From the NCBI GenBank assembly GCA_013297575.1, contig JAAFHO010000050.1, positions 1-16,287 on the forward strand: a stretch of DNA of 16,287 nt, written 5' to 3'. Below, one piece after another: positions 1 to 9,131 of the stretch (position 1 is its first letter; each line of letters starts with the position of its first letter). Under the pieces are notes generated by a model, which saw only the letters and a program-made list of their open reading frames with translations, did no database searches and had not been told where the DNA came from. The position numbers and the translations under genes are program-made. The DNA is from Chitinophagales bacterium (lineage in GTDB: Bacteria > Bacteroidota > Bacteroidia > Chitinophagales > Saprospiraceae).

Positions 1-1536
1 GCTAATGCTTTTGCTATCCGTTATCGCCATAATTTTGACAATAGATTGCGTTTTGGATTTACGGCAGAAAACGATGCAGGCGAAGCATTTTTTAAAAAAA
101 GCAATAAAAAAGGATTTGATTTTTACAGTGCGCACTTGTTTTTGAACAATACCGCTGGGAAATTCTTAAAAAGTCTTGCCATCGGCGATTATACCGCTAG
201 AATGGGACAAGGAATGCTACTCCAAACAGGTTTTTCACCCGGCAAATCGGCGGAATCGGTAACATTGTTGCGTGGTGCGAAGAAACTAGGGGCGTACAGT
301 GCTTTTGGTGAAGCCTTTTTTCTACGTGGCGTTGGTGCTACTTTCCGATTGTCTAAGCATTTTGAGGTCAATACATTTGCCTCCTATCGTAGGCGCGATG
401 CTAATGTAGATACTGTAGATGCATTTGCAGATGAAGTAAAGTTTACCTCATTTATCACATCAGGTTTGCACCGAACACCTAGTGAAATTGAGAACGAACG
501 CAAGATCCATGAGATATTGGGCGGTGCTACGGTGACTTATTTGCACAAAGCAGGCCAAGTGAGTATTAATGCGCTGCACTTGCTGTATGATCGTCCTTTT
601 GAACCGATAGAACAACCTTATCGGCTTTATACTTTTCGTGGCAAACAACTGACTGGATTCAGTATTGATCATCAAACGCGTTGGCGGAATTATTTGATTT
701 TTGGCGAAAATGCACGAAGTGATAATGGTGGATTTGCCTTGCTCAATGGACTTCTGATCGGTGCCGATCGTCGCGTTTCGTTAGGTTTGGTACACCGTTA
801 TTTTGATCCTCGTTACCAATCCGTTTATGCAGCACCATTTGCAGAGGTTTCTTCAGGGGCTGCCAATGAACAAGGACTCTACACGGGTATTGAAATTCGG
901 CCTTCAAAGCCTTGGAAAATAAATGCTTATGCCGATCTTTGGCGGCATCCTTGGTTGCGCTTTGGCGTGGATGGGCCTTCGCATGGCCAAGAATACTTAG
1001 TGCGTGTGCTTTGGCAGCCGAACAAAACGTTCCAGGCTTATATGATTGGCCAAACAGAAACCAAAGAACGCAATGCTGCAAGCCCCGAAAATGGCCTCGT
1101 TAACAACAAACGCGAACGTATTCGCTTACATACGGGATACAAAGTAGGGCCAGGTTTAGAATTGCGCAGTCGGGTGGAGTGGATATTTTTTACAGAAGGC
1201 AATAACGCTCGTTCCGCAGGATTTTTGGCTTACCAAGAAGCGGTATGTAAACCCAAAGGTTTTCCAGTATCTGGCGCTGTTCGATATGCTGTTTTTGATA
1301 CTGAAAACTTTGATACCCGCGTTTTTTCTTTTGAAAACGATTTGTTTTCGGCAGTTTCTATTCCAGGATTTGCGGGAAGGGGCAGCCGTTATTACCTCAA
1401 CCTGACTTGGCGCATTCAAAAGAACTGGCGTTTGGAGGGTAGGGTAGAGACCACTTATTTGCAAAAGGCCGTTACTTCAGGCACTGTGGCGGGCAGGCAA
1501 ACGGTGTATAAAGTGCAAATGAGAAATAGTTTTTAA
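1..1536 (+). CDS. ComEA-like helix-hairpin-helix protein, C-terminal beta-barrel part (5' partial)
   Basis: The frame is open from the first base of the window to TAA at 1534-1536, so about 511 residues are visible and the true start lies upstream; a TTG at 46 is only an internal codon. The visible part is rich in alternating aromatic and polar strands and ends in a short strand finishing in Phe (KVQMRNSF), as in outer-membrane beta barrels. The stretch GDYTARMGQG, then K-S-A-E, then the R-G-A motif and GEAFFLRGVGATF closely resembles a conserved block of Bacteroidota proteins that carry an N-terminal helix-hairpin-helix (ComEA-like) region followed by a barrel. That N-terminal region is outside the window, so the family call rests on this block from memory. 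The function of the family is poorly known; a role in DNA uptake has only been inferred from the HHH part. A strong hairpin at 1806-1843 lies between this gene and the convergent regulator. Confidence 0.62.
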   Translation, partial: ANAFAIRYRHNFDNRLRFGFTAENDAGEAFFKKSNKKGFDFYSAHLFLNNTAGKFLKSLAIGDYTARMGQGMLLQTGFSPGKSAESVTLLRGAKKLGAYSAFGEAFFLRGVGATFRLSKHFEVNTFASYRRRDANVDTVDAFADEVKFTSFITSGLHRTPSEIENERKIHEILGGATVTYLHKAGQVSINALHLLYDRPFEPIEQPYRLYTFRGKQLTGFSIDHQTRWRNYLIFGENARSDNGGFALLNGLLIGADRRVSLGLVHRYFDPRYQSVYAAPFAEVSSGAANEQGLYTGIEIRPSKPWKINAYADLWRHPWLRFGVDGPSHGQEYLVRVLWQPNKTFQAYMIGQTETKERNAASPENGLVNNKRERIRLHTGYKVGPGLELRSRVEWIFFTEGNNARSAGFLAYQEAVCKPKGFPVSGAVRYAVFDTENFDTRVFSFENDLFSAVSIPGFAGRGSRYYLNLTWRIQKNWRLEGRVETTYLQKAVTSGTVAGRQTVYKVQMRNSF

Positions 1537-1853
1537 GCGCTTTTTAGTTTTTGACAGATGTTGTTGTATTTGCACTTTGATAAGCGTGCCTTTGAAAAAG
1601 CGTAAAGTACAAGCGTATTGGTATGGTAGTCTGGTGGTGAATAATATGCGTAGGACTATAATACCATATTTGTTGGTACGAAGGATGAACGGGATAATTG
1701 TAAGGAGCCATAGGAGCGTTTTGTTGAGAAGGTTAGTACGTTGAAGGAATGACGTAAAGTACGAAGAAAAAGTTGGATTTAGAGCCGAAATTTTTAACAA
1801 AGTTCATGCAACATCGGAATTGTGGCGCATTCCGATGTTGCATTTCCTTGTGT
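1537..1853. other. Intergenic gap between convergent genes
   Basis: These 317 bases separate the barrel protein (+) and the Crp-like gene (-). I see no convincing gene. A 107-codon minus-strand reading frame here runs into the 3' end of the barrel gene, has no recognisable domain, and is rejected. A 10-base word CGTAAAGTAC occurs twice (1601-1610 and 1753-1762), which may be chance. The only clear structure is the long hairpin at 1806-1843, described separately. The gap is large for convergent genes and could hold decayed sequence. Confidence 0.5.
1806..1843 (-). terminator. 15-bp perfect hairpin, likely terminator of the Crp-like gene
   Basis: ATGCAACATCGGAAT (1806-1820) and its exact reverse complement (1829-1843) flank the 8-base loop TGTGGCGC. 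The hairpin begins 10 bases past the stop codon of the minus-strand regulator. There is no uninterrupted T tract right after the stem on the minus strand, only a T-rich stretch (GAACTTTGTTAAAAATTT). As the plus-strand gene converges on it, it may stop transcription from both sides. The stem is seen directly; the role is inferred. Confidence 0.68.
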
Positions 1854-2534
1854 TTAACTTAAATTTTGAAGGTCGCGGATTAAAATACTGTTTCGATTAA
1901 AATAAATCAAATTTGATTTACGCAAATCATTGAGCACAGAAGTTACTGTTTGGCGGCTAGTACCCGTCAAGTTAGCAATTTCCTGCTGCGTCAACTGGTG
2001 CTTAACCAATGTTTCATAACCTACTTTACGCCCTTCTCGCCCTGCTGTATCAATCAAAAATTCGATGATACGTTCACGAGCATCTTTTAATACTAATGAT
2101 GCGAGACGGTCTTCCACACGCATCAAGCGTTGGTTGAGGTGTTGTAAACAAGAGAACATCAGGTTAGAATTGACTTGCATCAGGTGTAAGAAATCGGACA
2201 TTCTAACTGTCAAAATTTCTACTTCATCTCCCATGGCCTGAGCAAAATCACTGTGGTTTTTTTCGCCAGCAATGGCCATGTCACCAAATGGTTGCTCTGG
2301 CTGAAGGATCTCCTTAATTACTTCGCGGCCATCCAAGGCGAATGTGCCAATTTTAATCTTCCCTTTCAAAAGAAAATATAGGAATTCTGCCTTTTCATCG
2401 GGCATATAAATAAAGTGGAAGCGGTTGACACGTTTCAGTTGCGTACTATTTGCCAATTGCTCCAACTCCGCTGGTTGAAGAGCGGACAAGATTGGCATAC
2501 GCGCAAGCAGTTGAATTTTGTTTGAATTTTCCAT
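1854..2534 (-). CDS. Crp/Fnr-family transcriptional regulator
   Basis: A 226-residue protein, the usual length for the family, with an N-terminal cyclic-nucleotide-binding-type barrel (about residues 12-125, with FLLKGKIKIG, DGREV and PFGDMAIAG), a dimer helix (about 125-155) and a C-terminal winged helix-turn-helix (about 181-215, LTQQEIANLTGTSRQTVTSV). The recognition-helix SRQTV resembles the SRETV of Crp. Where Crp has the cAMP-binding Arg-Ser pair, this protein has His94-Ser95 followed by Asp, and it lacks the N-terminal cysteines that hold the Fnr iron-sulfur cluster; its only Cys is at 129. The effector is therefore unlikely to be cAMP bound in the Crp way, and cannot be named. The ATG at 2534 gives a normal N-terminus. 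The gene lies downstream of the macroglobulin gene on the same strand but is separated from it by a terminator-like hairpin, so it probably has its own promoter. Confidence 0.92.
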   Translation of the reverse strand: MENSNKIQLLARMPILSALQPAELEQLANSTQLKRVNRFHFIYMPDEKAEFLYFLLKGKIKIGTFALDGREVIKEILQPEQPFGDMAIAGEKNHSDFAQAMGDEVEILTVRMSDFLHLMQVNSNLMFSCLQHLNQRLMRVEDRLASLVLKDARERIIEFLIDTAGREGRKVGYETLVKHQLTQQEIANLTGTSRQTVTSVLNDLRKSNLIYFNRNSILIRDLQNLS

Positions 2535-2581
2535 AACCCTTGAATAAGTAGTAGTTTGTAAATAAAATTTGGATTAGAGCC

Positions 2582-2602
2582 ACATTTAATGATACAAATG
2601 TA
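2582..2602 (-). promoter_or_regulatory. Candidate -7 element and overlapping dyad upstream of the Crp-like gene
   Basis: On the minus strand TACATTTG (2602 to 2595) matches the Bacteroidota -7 consensus TAnnTTTG, about 60 bases before the ATG of the Crp-like gene. The expected TTTG about 19 bases further upstream is only approximate (a T run). The -7 element overlaps a 20-base dyad, ACATTT-N8-AAATGT (2582-2601), a plausible site for a dimeric regulator, perhaps autoregulation by the Crp-like protein. Both patterns are read directly; promoter and operator roles are inferred. Confidence 0.42.
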
Positions 2603-2656
2603 AGGGGAAGGCCATTTCAGGAAAAATACATAAATGTCAATTTGTCGGTAAAAAAC

Positions 2657-2715
2657 AAGGCTCAATTTTTTTATAAATATTTGATTATAAATATTTTATA
2701 AAAAAAATGAGCCTT
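2657..2715 (-). terminator. Long hairpin and T tract, terminator of the macroglobulin gene
   Basis: AAGGCTCA (2657-2664) pairs with TGAGCCTT (2708-2715). The pairing continues after one A-A mismatch through a T7/A7 tract and further A/T pairs to a small loop near 2683-2688, allowing one bulge. It lies 46 bases after the stop of the macroglobulin gene. On the minus strand the stem is followed by TTGTTTTTT, as expected of an intrinsic terminator. It insulates the downstream Crp-like gene. Confidence 0.78.
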
Positions 2716-2761
2716 AAAAAAATACTAAAAAAAGAATTTTAATTTCTAAATAAAACCTTAA

Positions 2762-5700
2762 TTAATCAATTTTTATTCTGATTCCATTAGAGTGCGAGGT
2801 AAATTCGGGTGCATACATGGATTGGAGCGTCGAAATACCAAAGGACATATTGCCCTTGTGGGTAGCCACCAACGGATATTCTAACACGAATGTTCCGCGC
2901 GGTAGATAGTCTATGAAGAAATGCGTCGCCAAATCGCGGGTACTTTCGTAATAACCCAAACCGCCTTGGTACCGGTAGCCACTTAATACATTTTTGGGTT
3001 CGCAACCCGACGGGCGCATATCCTTCAAATGCACAAATTCCATCTGCCTGTCCGAACGGATTTCAATACGCACCTTTACTTGGTCGCCTACTTGAATTTT
3101 ATCGCCTTCTTTTATGGGCTCTAACATTGGGCCTTTTGCTGAATTGCGCTCCCTGAAAATCGTACGAACGATGGTCAAACCTGTTTTTTTGAACGTCGTA
3201 ATATTGTCCAAATCATCAAAATACTGGCGATAGGCAGCACCCCAGACAATCGTATTGTTCGGGTTTTTAACGCTTACCTCCGACCAAGATGGCTTCATCT
3301 CACTGCCGCTCCAGGTTTGTTTAAAATAGCCGCTGCCTGGTTCGTATTCCTTGGGGCTTATTTTTTGTCCACCCAATGTCACCTGTACGTTTTTGGTGGA
3401 TTCCAGCCAGTTGTCACCTGTGAGTAACAAGGCGTAAATGGCCTCAGCGGTTGCTTTAGTACTTTCCCAACGGTTGGTTTGCTTATTCTTGAGCAACCAA
3501 ACCCTAAGATCATCCACAGCGGTACGATCTGCTGCTACTTCATGGAATACCTCAATCATAATGGCTTGGGTTTCTACGGGCAACTGGAACCAATACATAC
3601 CCCAATCATTGGGCCAATACATCCCTAATTCCTCTTTGACCATAGCACGTTCTTTCAACGATTTTACAATGCTTGCGGCCAATGTTTTATCGCCGATGCG
3701 GTATGTCACCAAGGCTAATAATCCTTGTTCATATAAATTTTTACTTGTCCAATGTTTTCCTATCAAATTTATATAAAAAGCAAAAATTTTATCCGGTTTA
3801 TCCACCTTCGAAAACGATCGTGCATATAGGTATTGAATAACGAGGCTGCTCAAATGGTCATCATCCCATTTGGCTTGGCCTTTTTCAACCCTTTTTTTAA
3901 TTTCCTCGTAATTTTTATCGGCTTGGGCTTGGCAAAAGCCCATTGCGCGATCCATCATATTGGCGGCTGTAGCATCATTTTGTAAGTTAAACGCTTGTAA
4001 GCGCTCTAAATGCGCCATGCCACATACAATATGCTGTGTAATGCCCCAACTTTCTTGTCCGCCAGGGAACCAAGGCCAGCCACCATTTTCAGATTGTCGT
4101 TCGCTCAAGGTATTAATGGCGCGGGTACGTTCGTCGGCCATTTTATTGAGGTCGAATAAAAGCCCAATTTGTTGCTTTTGCTTGGCTTCATCTTGAGCGT
4201 CCAGCACCCAAGGCGATTCTTCCAATAAAGCGTATTTCAACTCTTGATTTTTGCTCAAATTAGACTCCAACGCTTTTGTGCCTTTCCAACGGTCGTAAAT
4301 ACGGCGAATTGCCGGCATTTTTTCCGTAATAGAACTCGCTAGTGTGTTGGCATACAAGCGGCTAAATACCTGCTCGCTGCATTCGTGCGGAAACTCCATC
4401 AAATAGGGGAGTGATTGTACTGCATACCAAGCCGGATTGGACGTAAATTCCAACGTATAAGACATAGGAGTACGCGTTGCTGATGGTTTCCACTCATCAA
4501 AACGGAAAGTCTTGTCTTGGTTGCCACGCAAAGCCATTGGAAGACTTTCGGTGACCAGCATTCGATTGGTGACTACCGGCACAGTACTTTCTTCTCCGTC
4601 GCGGCCTGCTTTGCTTTCCGCAAACACGCGCCAAGTGACGGCGCCCGTAAAATCGGTGGGGATGGTTATTTTCCACCGGACTACCGTGGATTGCTTGGCA
4701 CCAACGGAGAACGTAACACCCGGTGCGGTCAATCCCAATTCCTTTTCTAGCGGTTTTAGGGTGGCAGCATCCATTAAAGCGAGACTGGCCGTACCTGTTG
4801 CGGCTGCGTCTGTGAGGTTACTGATTTTTGCGGCAAATTCCAGTTCATCACCGGCGCGGAAAAAGCGGGGTGCATTAGCGGTAATCATCAAATCTTTTTG
4901 CGTTACTACTGATTTTTCGGCCAAGGCGTATTGCAACTCCTTGGTATGTGCAAAAACCTGAAATTTCCACTTTGTAAGTGCTTCATTCATGGTGAATTTG
5001 ACCAACACATCGCCATTGGCATCGGTGCGTAGTTCGGGGAAAAAGAAGACGGTTTCGTTGAGGTTGGTACGAATTTGGGCGGGTAGAGGGGCCGGGGGGG
5101 TAACTATACCTCCAGCCACTTTGTTCGATTTTTCATTGTCATCTGATAAGTAGCCCACACTATTAGGTCTTTTATAATTATCTCTCGATCCTTCTTCTGG
5201 CGCACTGCCTCCAGTTGCCATAACAGGAGCAGACATAAGTGCCACATCTTCCATAACAGGAGCACCTCCATAATCACCAAACGAACGCTTCATTCTACCC
5301 CGATTGCCGTACAGCGGAAAATTATACCAGTTCAATTGAGGGTAATTGCGGTTAGGATATTGAATGCCATAGTTATAGTTATATGGGATATAATTCATAC
5401 CATTTACACCTCCTATACCTTGAGCATAAGGCTGATGTGATCCGGCATTGCCATAAAACGGACTAAATGCCCATTGAAATGCCGAAAATTGATCCAAAGA
5501 AGCATCATACATGGAAGCGGCCAATTCAGCGGCTACTTTTTCTTTATTAGGCCCCATGATCCGTAAACGCCATTCTTCTTTACCTCCTGGCAGCATCTTG
5601 TCGCGGAACGTTTCAAATTTAATATCGAGTTTTTTATTGTCGAATGGTACTTGCCAAATCGTAGTGCCTGCATAAACGCGGTTGTCATATACCGCTATCC

Positions 5701-8700
5701 AATGCGTCGTCATACCGCCGCGGTCTGCCTCGCGAACGGGAAATTCCAAGGTTTTATTGGAAGTAATGCTATGCCAAGCCGTTTCTACGGGCTGAAATGC
5801 GCGATTATTGACCACCAATGTGTGCAAATTTGGAAAAGAAGTGCCAACCGTAATAGTAGCGTTTTCGCCGGGATGTAGTATTTCTTTTTTTGCCGTATGA
5901 GCAGCACCACGGAAATCGAGGTTACTCTTGCGCACTTCTACTGTTTTTTCGGAAGTGACTGTGGCACCATAACTGTCTTTGGCCTCCATCGTCACTTTAT
6001 AGTGTCCGGGTGCGATATTTTGAGTCGTTAGGTCAATTTTATCCGATTTGCCTGTATCAAAACTATAAGTCAACGCTGCGCCAACTGGTTTCCAGTTTTT
6101 AGGTTCATTCTCCTCGTTATAGGCGAATGTTGGAAAGTTTTTCCTAAATGTCGCCTCATCAATCGTCGTAATATCAATGGCTGGGAGGTATTTTATTTTG
6201 AAAAAACGATCCGGCGCGCTCAATTTTTGGATGGTAATGCTACCTTTTGTGGGAATCTTTTTGTCAGCCAAATTATTGGTAATCAAAGACACCGATTTAA
6301 GCGAATCCAAAATCGTTTGTGTTTCTAGGCTATTGCTCAACAGTACACTGTTTTTTCCAATTTTCACGTCAGTATTGCCCGAACGCGTTTCACCGCTTTG
6401 ATCGGTCACTTCTGCTGAAATCTCGTAGTTGAATGCAGGCGGGTATTGTGCTTCCGGTTGATCGCTAGGAATGGCTTTGAATACAATATCGAATTTGCCA
6501 TCCACACCTGTGGTAACAGTGCCTTCTGCAATTTCTTGTATATCATCATTGTAATAGCCGCCACCGCATTTGTACCACCACCACGGCGTCCATGTGCGTC
6601 GTACCACCCGCCAAGTTACTTTAGAACCATCGGAGGGATTGCCGGCGTAATTCATTGCCAAGCCTTTTACAGTCACCTGTTCATTGATGCGGTAACTGCC
6701 TTCCATGGGTTCAAAGGTCACCTCAAATTTGGGACGTTTATATTCCTCTACTTGCACATAAGTAGTACCAATACCAGCGTCACCTACTGCTTCAATACTA
6801 AAACTACCTGTTAATACACCTGTTGGTAATACAAAGGTGGCATTAAAAGTGCCAAATTCATTGGTTTTAAGATCTATTTTACCGCGTTCTTGTCCATTTG
6901 CATCGCGCAATGTGACGGCAACTGCAGTATTGGCAATAATGGAGGGTATTTGTTTTTCGTTGCGTTTGAGCGCAATACCTTTAAAATAGATAGTTTGCCC
7001 AGGACGATAAATACCGCGGTCGGTAAAGAATTGTATTTCACCGGAATAGTTGGGTATTTCTTGCTGATAATTATTGAATTGATCTGTGCGGACGGTATTT
7101 TTCCCAGACCTAAAGATCACGTACATAATTGTATTATTATTACCCTCTATGCGTACTCTGCCATTGGCATCGCTCACTACTTCACGGATAAAAGTGGATT
7201 TGTTGCGGTTATCCCAGCGATGATCCATAAGATCGCCCTTTATTCCTGCCAATGGTTGGCCTGTAGCGCGGTCAACAACCCAATAATCGGTATAATTATT
7301 TTGGGAAGCCAAACGGATTGCTGCAATATTGGTGCAATTAAAGAAGGCATAATCGCTGATGTCTTCCTTTTTATCAAAATTACCCGTTTTGGATAGAACA
7401 ATGGCATAATTACCCGAAGGCAATGGATTTACCATTATTTCGGTGTGGTGTTGTTGGTAGTCGCCTGGATTTTTAATGGTAAATGCCGTATTGGATACCT
7501 CTTTGGCCTTTAAAATTTTTGACAACAAGTCTTCATTGTCTTGGTTATCGGTATCTTCGGGCCATTCTACAATTTTGTAAGTGCCTTTGTCTATATTTTT
7601 GTAGGATAAATGCAATAAAATGGCTTGATCTGGCAAATTATGCTGTTCTATTTGCAATTGCAACGCAGGTTGCTCCAATAGTGCCAGTAAACTTTTACAT
7701 TCGTTAGCACCATAACTATCTGTGAAAGCAGCGATTGTCTTCTTACAAATCTCGACCGCATCTTTTATTTGACTTTGGTTCACCCAATATCTGGCCTGCG
7801 CGTACATGATTTCGGTACAAACAGGTGATGCTTTCCATGTTTTTAATAAATCGTCAAGTGCCGAAATATATAATTTATCAATATCATTTCTACTGCTATT
7901 GTTTTGAGCAAATTCTAATCTGCGCAGTGTAACTTCAACAATAGATGGCGATTGTAGTTTTTTCAAGTGCCATTCGGTGAGTTTCTGGTACATTTGAATC
8001 GTGCGCCACTTGCCGGAGTTCAAATCTTGGGATTCAAATTTGGTTTTTACAAAAGCATCAGGTTGCGCAAAAGCGGCCTCTTGGTCGAGGTTGAACCGGA
8101 AACTTGGCTCGTTCAAATAACTACTTTCGTTACTCGTATGCGCTATGGCGCGGTAAGCCAATATATCCAATAGGGTAGGGTGGAGGCTATTGCCCGAAAT
8201 GCTATCGTTGATACCTTTGCGTATGAGTTCTTTGAAATTGCCAACGGGCGTATTGTACAGTAATTCGATGGGCTCGACAGACGAAATATACAAATCTAAC
8301 GCGCGTTTTTCAATCTGTGCTGCCGACCAAGTTAGGATATCGCCTCCTTCTCCATCGGGAATAGGGGTGCGTTCGGATAGGTTCCAGCCATTGCTTTGTA
8401 GGTAATTGCGGTACATTTCGCCTAGCATACTTTGGAGTACGGCTTTGGCGGGTTGTGTGGCTGTTTTTTCTTCTGTTTCAAAGAGTTGTATGGCTTTTAC
8501 GATACCGTCTTCTTCCAGTTCCACGGTGTATTTGCCTTTATAAATGACCGTTTTGAGGATTTGCTCGGTATTATTTTCGGCGCGTGCGCGTAGCGCGATC
8601 GACTCCACTTTTTCGAGTGCACTTTTGGGTAGCCGCTGTTGTTCAAGGCTATCCACGATTTTCCATTCGGATGTATAGTCTCCGGTTGTGGCCATGGTGG

Positions 8701-8788
8701 TTTCAGTTTTGTTTTTATTGAATAGATGACAAGACGCCAAAGTGGCTAATAGGGCAGCAAAAAGAATGCCTTTAAGGGTGATTTGCAT
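2762..8788 (-). CDS. Alpha-2-macroglobulin family lipoprotein with thioester motif
   Basis: A 2008-residue protein. The N-terminus is a lipoprotein signal peptide with lipobox LASC and lipidated Cys20; no acidic residues follow it, so a periplasm-facing anchor is likely. Residues about 21-370 are helical and repeat-like. Macroglobulin beta domains start about 374, with the hallmark TDRGIYRPGQT at about 589-599 and a further MG run to about 1100. Residues about 1130-1238 form a flexible Gly/Asn/Tyr/Pro-rich, bait-like segment. The conserved A2M domain starts near Ile1239 (IRTNLNETVFFFPEL). The thioester-domain signature Cys1470-Ser-Glu-Gln1473 (HECSEQ) is intact and followed by the helical barrel with NGGWPWFPGG. 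Family members trap attacking proteases: cleavage of the bait exposes the thioester, which binds the protease covalently. In many bacteria the gene sits beside pbpC; no pbpC is present here. The ATG at 8788 is set by the signal peptide. A terminator-like hairpin follows the gene. Confidence 0.93.
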   Translation of the reverse strand: MQITLKGILFAALLATLASCHLFNKNKTETTMATTGDYTSEWKIVDSLEQQRLPKSALEKVESIALRARAENNTEQILKTVIYKGKYTVELEEDGIVKAIQLFETEEKTATQPAKAVLQSMLGEMYRNYLQSNGWNLSERTPIPDGEGGDILTWSAAQIEKRALDLYISSVEPIELLYNTPVGNFKELIRKGINDSISGNSLHPTLLDILAYRAIAHTSNESSYLNEPSFRFNLDQEAAFAQPDAFVKTKFESQDLNSGKWRTIQMYQKLTEWHLKKLQSPSIVEVTLRRLEFAQNNSSRNDIDKLYISALDDLLKTWKASPVCTEIMYAQARYWVNQSQIKDAVEICKKTIAAFTDSYGANECKSLLALLEQPALQLQIEQHNLPDQAILLHLSYKNIDKGTYKIVEWPEDTDNQDNEDLLSKILKAKEVSNTAFTIKNPGDYQQHHTEIMVNPLPSGNYAIVLSKTGNFDKKEDISDYAFFNCTNIAAIRLASQNNYTDYWVVDRATGQPLAGIKGDLMDHRWDNRNKSTFIREVVSDANGRVRIEGNNNTIMYVIFRSGKNTVRTDQFNNYQQEIPNYSGEIQFFTDRGIYRPGQTIYFKGIALKRNEKQIPSIIANTAVAVTLRDANGQERGKIDLKTNEFGTFNATFVLPTGVLTGSFSIEAVGDAGIGTTYVQVEEYKRPKFEVTFEPMEGSYRINEQVTVKGLAMNYAGNPSDGSKVTWRVVRRTWTPWWWYKCGGGYYNDDIQEIAEGTVTTGVDGKFDIVFKAIPSDQPEAQYPPAFNYEISAEVTDQSGETRSGNTDVKIGKNSVLLSNSLETQTILDSLKSVSLITNNLADKKIPTKGSITIQKLSAPDRFFKIKYLPAIDITTIDEATFRKNFPTFAYNEENEPKNWKPVGAALTYSFDTGKSDKIDLTTQNIAPGHYKVTMEAKDSYGATVTSEKTVEVRKSNLDFRGAAHTAKKEILHPGENATITVGTSFPNLHTLVVNNRAFQPVETAWHSITSNKTLEFPVREADRGGMTTHWIAVYDNRVYAGTTIWQVPFDNKKLDIKFETFRDKMLPGGKEEWRLRIMGPNKEKVAAELAASMYDASLDQFSAFQWAFSPFYGNAGSHQPYAQGIGGVNGMNYIPYNYNYGIQYPNRNYPQLNWYNFPLYGNRGRMKRSFGDYGGAPVMEDVALMSAPVMATGGSAPEEGSRDNYKRPNSVGYLSDDNEKSNKVAGGIVTPPAPLPAQIRTNLNETVFFFPELRTDANGDVLVKFTMNEALTKWKFQVFAHTKELQYALAEKSVVTQKDLMITANAPRFFRAGDELEFAAKISNLTDAAATGTASLALMDAATLKPLEKELGLTAPGVTFSVGAKQSTVVRWKITIPTDFTGAVTWRVFAESKAGRDGEESTVPVVTNRMLVTESLPMALRGNQDKTFRFDEWKPSATRTPMSYTLEFTSNPAWYAVQSLPYLMEFPHECSEQVFSRLYANTLASSITEKMPAIRRIYDRWKGTKALESNLSKNQELKYALLEESPWVLDAQDEAKQKQQIGLLFDLNKMADERTRAINTLSERQSENGGWPWFPGGQESWGITQHIVCGMAHLERLQAFNLQNDATAANMMDRAMGFCQAQADKNYEEIKKRVEKGQAKWDDDHLSSLVIQYLYARSFSKVDKPDKIFAFYINLIGKHWTSKNLYEQGLLALVTYRIGDKTLAASIVKSLKERAMVKEELGMYWPNDWGMYWFQLPVETQAIMIEVFHEVAADRTAVDDLRVWLLKNKQTNRWESTKATAEAIYALLLTGDNWLESTKNVQVTLGGQKISPKEYEPGSGYFKQTWSGSEMKPSWSEVSVKNPNNTIVWGAAYRQYFDDLDNITTFKKTGLTIVRTIFRERNSAKGPMLEPIKEGDKIQVGDQVKVRIEIRSDRQMEFVHLKDMRPSGCEPKNVLSGYRYQGGLGYYESTRDLATHFFIDYLPRGTFVLEYPLVATHKGNMSFGISTLQSMYAPEFTSHSNGIRIKID
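5218..5264 (-). repeat. In-frame 14-base direct repeat in the macroglobulin bait-like segment
   Basis: CCATAACAGGAGCA occurs at 5218-5231 and 5251-5264 on the plus strand, 33 bases apart, so the copies are in frame and encode APVM twice within GAPVMEDVALMSAPVMATGG. It lies in the flexible segment before the conserved A2M domain, where length and sequence vary between homologues. A small internal duplication is the simplest explanation. Confidence 0.6.
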
Positions 8789-8814
8789 AAGTGGCTATTT
8801 AATTGAAAGGGAAA

Positions 8815-8837
8815 TTTTCCGCACAAATAACGGAAAA
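8815..8837 (-). promoter_or_regulatory. Short inverted repeat in the leader of the macroglobulin gene
   Basis: TTTTCCG (8815-8821) and CGGAAAA (8831-8837) form a 7-bp inverted repeat with a 9-base spacer, ending 26 bases before the ATG. It could be an operator or a leader hairpin. The symmetry is seen directly; the function is unknown. Confidence 0.35.
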
Positions 8838-8988
8838 ATGAATGAAATGGTGGTGTAGAATGTTTTTGTTTATTCGATGACCGCGGGAAGGATGTAGTTT
8901 TTGAGGGAATTACATAAAATAGGGAGCAATTATTTTTGATCTCTTGCCCCATCGCATCAAGCCCAAGTGAACACTTATAGAATACGAG

Positions 8989-9030
8989 CCTATTGTCGGG
9001 GCGACTTTTTCTGTCACCCCGACAATTTAG
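8989..9030 (+). repeat. Palindromic repeat unit, copy 1 (42 bases)
   Basis: This unit is itself a hairpin: ATTGTCGGGG (8992-9001) pairs with CCCCGACAAT (9017-9026), then one C-A mismatch, then GAC/GTC, with loop TTTTTCT. The whole 42 bases recur in exact reverse complement at 9132-9173. A hairpin unit repeated in inverted orientation is the layout of REP/BIME-type extragenic palindromes. Confidence 0.85.
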
Positions 9031-9131
9031 CACTTACCCCCTTTGAGCCAACTTTTAAATTTCGTTGGTTAGCAAAGTATATATCTTTTGCCAAAATGGG
9101 ATATTTGATACAGACAAACCATCAATTTTAA

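Noticed and set aside
1621..1670. Short inverted repeat TATGGTA / TACCATA in the first gap
   Set aside because: It is only 7 pairs with a spacer of about 30 bases, with no functional context.
1477..1800. 107-codon minus-strand reading frame in the gap before the Crp-like gene
   Set aside because: It overlaps the 3' end of the barrel gene on the other strand, has no recognisable domain, and its composition looks like a non-coding frame.
6890..7396. 168-codon plus-strand frame inside the macroglobulin gene
   Set aside because: It lies wholly opposite a confident coding region and shows no family similarity.
8746..9033. 95-codon minus-strand reading frame in the gap upstream of the macroglobulin gene
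   Set aside because: It overlaps the macroglobulin start in another frame and runs through a palindromic repeat unit; no domain or signal peptide.
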